6,412 nucleotides of DNA, from contig CAMBWJ010000115.1 of the NCBI GenBank assembly GCA_945871545.1, positions 1 through 6,412 on the forward strand, read 5' to 3'. Within the stretch, counting starts at the first letter, position 1; each line of letters opens with the position of its first letter. The translations under genes were made by a program, and so were the position numbers. The DNA is from an uncultured Clostridia bacterium. Its GTDB lineage: Bacteria; Bacillota_A; Clostridia; Christensenellales; Aristaeellaceae. Shown here piece by piece: positions 5,039-6,412 of the stretch. The notes under the pieces were generated by a model. The model was not told where the DNA came from. It saw nothing but the letters and a program-made list of their open reading frames with translations, and did not search any database.

Positions 5039-5971
5039 ATGTTTGAATTGACTCGGAGCACGCTGACCATCTTCGGCTTCACGATTCACTGGTATGGCGT
5101 GCTGATCGCCCTGGGCGTGCTGGGCGCGGTGCTGTTGGCCTGGCTCCGGGAGGAGAGGCTGGGCCTGAAGAGGGAGACCACGCTGGATCTGGCGCTGATC
5201 TGCGTGCCGGTGGGCATCCTCTGCGCGCGGCTGTACTACGTGCTCTTCTCCTGGGACTACTACGCCGCCCATCCGGCGGAGATACTGGACATACGCGGCG
5301 GCGGGCTGGCCATCTACGGCGGCGTGATCGGCGGCGTGCTGGCGGGCTGGATCTATTCGCGGGTGAAGAAGATTCCCTTCGGGACGCTTACGGATCTGGT
5401 TGCGCCGGGACTGGCCTTCGGGCAGGCCGTGGGGCGCTGGGGGAACTTTCTCAATCAGGAGGCCTACGGCGCGGCGGTGACGAACCCGCATCTGCACATC
5501 GTCCCGCTGAGCGTATATATAGAAGGAAGCGGCTGGCACTGGGCCACGTTCTTCTATGAATCGCTGTGGTGCGCGCTGATCTGCATATCGCTGCTGATCG
5601 CCGAGCGGCGGGGCTTCTTCAAGCGGAAGGGGGACACCTTCCTGTGGTACCTGTTCCTCTACGCGCTGGAGAGATGTCTGGTGGAGGGCCTGCGCACGGA
5701 CAGCCTGTACATCGGGCCGCTGCGGGTGAGCCAGGTTCTGAGCCTGACTGTGCTGCTGATTTTGCAGATCGGGCTGTGCCTGCGGCTGCGGGGGAAGCAG
5801 CACATCGCAATGTCAGGTCACCAGCTGATGTGCGTGCTGCTGCTGGGCATGTTCGTTTGCGTGCAGAAGCCCATCCTTGCGCTGATCTGGGCGCTGATCG
5901 TACTCTTGAACGCCGCAATGGGCTACGGCGTGTTATACAATCCGAACAAAACCGACGAGGAAAGTGCATGA
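5039..5971 (+). CDS. lgt: Prolipoprotein diacylglyceryl transferase
   Basis: A 310-residue multi-pass membrane enzyme. It transfers diacylglycerol from phosphatidylglycerol to the lipobox cysteine of prolipoproteins, the first step of lipoprotein maturation. Visible motifs: 'IHWYGVLIALGV' in the first membrane segment; 'RGGGLAIYGGVIGG' (86-99), with Tyr where E. coli Lgt has an essential His, as often in Gram-positives; the signature 'GQAVGRWGNFLNQEAYG' (128-144), with R133, N136 and E141; and R212...E216 in 'LYALERCLVEGLR', the later conserved Arg-x3-Glu pair. Family similarity ends near residue 252. The remaining residues hold one or two extra hydrophobic segments (about 261-275 and 279-297) and a charged tail, so the protein is longer than B. 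subtilis Lgt. The ATG at 5039 is chosen because GGAGG (5028-5032) lies 6 bases upstream; an in-frame TTG at 5024 lies before the Shine-Dalgarno and is unlikely. Its promoter is at 4985-5014. Confidence 0.95.
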   Translation: MFELTRSTLTIFGFTIHWYGVLIALGVLGAVLLAWLREERLGLKRETTLDLALICVPVGILCARLYYVLFSWDYYAAHPAEILDIRGGGLAIYGGVIGGVLAGWIYSRVKKIPFGTLTDLVAPGLAFGQAVGRWGNFLNQEAYGAAVTNPHLHIVPLSVYIEGSGWHWATFFYESLWCALICISLLIAERRGFFKRKGDTFLWYLFLYALERCLVEGLRTDSLYIGPLRVSQVLSLTVLLILQIGLCLRLRGKQHIAMSGHQLMCVLLLGMFVCVQKPILALIWALIVLLNAAMGYGVLYNPNKTDEESA

Positions 5972-5981
5972 GGTGGAACCA

Positions 5982-6412
5982 ATGAGAAATCTGACGATGA
6001 TGACGGATCTCTACCAGCTGACGATGATGTACGGTTACTACAAGACCGGCATGCGGGACAACCTTGCGACCTTTGACATGTTCTATCGCAGCAAGGACGC
6101 CACCACCCACTACGCGATCATGGCGGGACTGGAGCAGCTGATCGAGTATCTGGAGAACCTGCGCTTCGACGAGGAATCGCTGCGCTACCTGGGCAGCCTG
6201 GGCATCTTCGACGAGGACTTTCTGGACGAACTGCGCAATTTTAAGTTCCACGGCGACGTGTACGCCGTGCCGGAGGGCACCATCGTGTTCCCGGGCGAGC
6301 CGCTGATCCGCGTGACCGCGCCCATCTTCGAGGCGCAGCTGGTGGAGACGGCGCTCTTGAACATCATCAACCACCAGACGCTGATCGCCACCAAGGCCAG
6401 CCGCGTGGTGCA
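5982..6412 (+). CDS. pncB: Nicotinate phosphoribosyltransferase, N-terminal part
   Basis: 143 codons are present; the gene runs off the right edge. The enzyme joins nicotinate to PRPP, coupled to ATP hydrolysis, giving nicotinate mononucleotide for NAD salvage (Preiss-Handler pathway) in the cytoplasm. The translation shows 'MTDLYQLTMMYGYYKTG' (7-23), the family's N-terminal 'DlYqlTM...Y...g'. It continues with 'ATFDMFYR' (29-36), 'YAIMAGLEQLIEYLENLRF' (44-62), 'YLGSLGIFDEDFLDELRNFKF' and 'EGTIVFPGEPLIRVTAPIFEAQLVETALLNIINHQTLIATKASR', all typical of the clostridial/bacillar NAPRTase type. The active-site histidine region and C-terminus lie outside. The ATG at 5982 is preceded by AGGTGG with 5-base spacing, and only 10 bases separate it from the lgt stop, so the two genes are probably one transcript from the lgt promoter. 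Confidence 0.95.
   Translation, partial: MRNLTMMTDLYQLTMMYGYYKTGMRDNLATFDMFYRSKDATTHYAIMAGLEQLIEYLENLRFDEESLRYLGSLGIFDEDFLDELRNFKFHGDVYAVPEGTIVFPGEPLIRVTAPIFEAQLVETALLNIINHQTLIATKASRVV

Noticed and set aside
4937..5803. A 288-codon minus-strand open frame opposite lgt
   Set aside because: It is antisense to lgt, which has clear motifs, a promoter and a ribosome binding site; the translation is Gln/Pro/His-rich low complexity.

Overview
The window (about 60% G+C by eye) looks like a chromosomal segment of a Bacillota (Firmicutes) bacterium, most likely class Clostridia. The reasons are the gene order yggS(ylmE)-sepF(ylmF)-yggT(ylmG)-ylmH-divIVA, which is the classic Gram-positive cluster linked to cell division, strong GGAGG-type ribosome binding sites, and near-consensus sigma-A promoters. 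It is core chromosome: I see no transposase, phage, CRISPR array, tRNA or rRNA.

Layout. Positions 1-4858 are all on the minus strand. In transcription order they hold an HlyD-like membrane-fusion protein (3674-4858), the PLP-binding protein YggS (2963-3646), SepF (2234-2920), YggT (1895-2185), the S4-domain RNA-binding protein YlmH (1143-1898) and DivIVA (523-1074). A hairpin terminator candidate follows (about 432-461). After it come a small DUF5665-like membrane protein (114-386) and the 5' end of lspA, signal peptidase II (136 down to 1, running off the left edge). Positions 4859-5038 are a divergent promoter region with two back-to-back sigma-A promoters whose -35 boxes are 10 bp apart. 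On the plus strand follow lgt, prolipoprotein diacylglyceryl transferase (5039-5971), and 10 bp later the 5' part of a nicotinate phosphoribosyltransferase gene (5982-6412, running off the right edge).

How the genes fit together. SepF (FtsZ membrane tether), YggT and DivIVA (membrane-curvature and polar scaffold) are division or envelope factors. YlmH binds RNA and the ribosome, and YggS handles PLP homeostasis. Lgt and LspA carry out the first and second steps of bacterial lipoprotein maturation and sit at opposite ends of the division cluster here. Pairing Lgt with a NAD-salvage enzyme in one transcription unit looks like housekeeping co-expression. I see no clearly new multi-gene system. 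The points most worth a second look are the HlyD-like protein heading the division operon without a visible transporter partner, a long Ser/Arg-rich repeat linker in SepF, a C-terminal hydrophobic extension on Lgt, an atypical membrane-binding loop in DivIVA, and the compact divergent promoter with an internal dyad.
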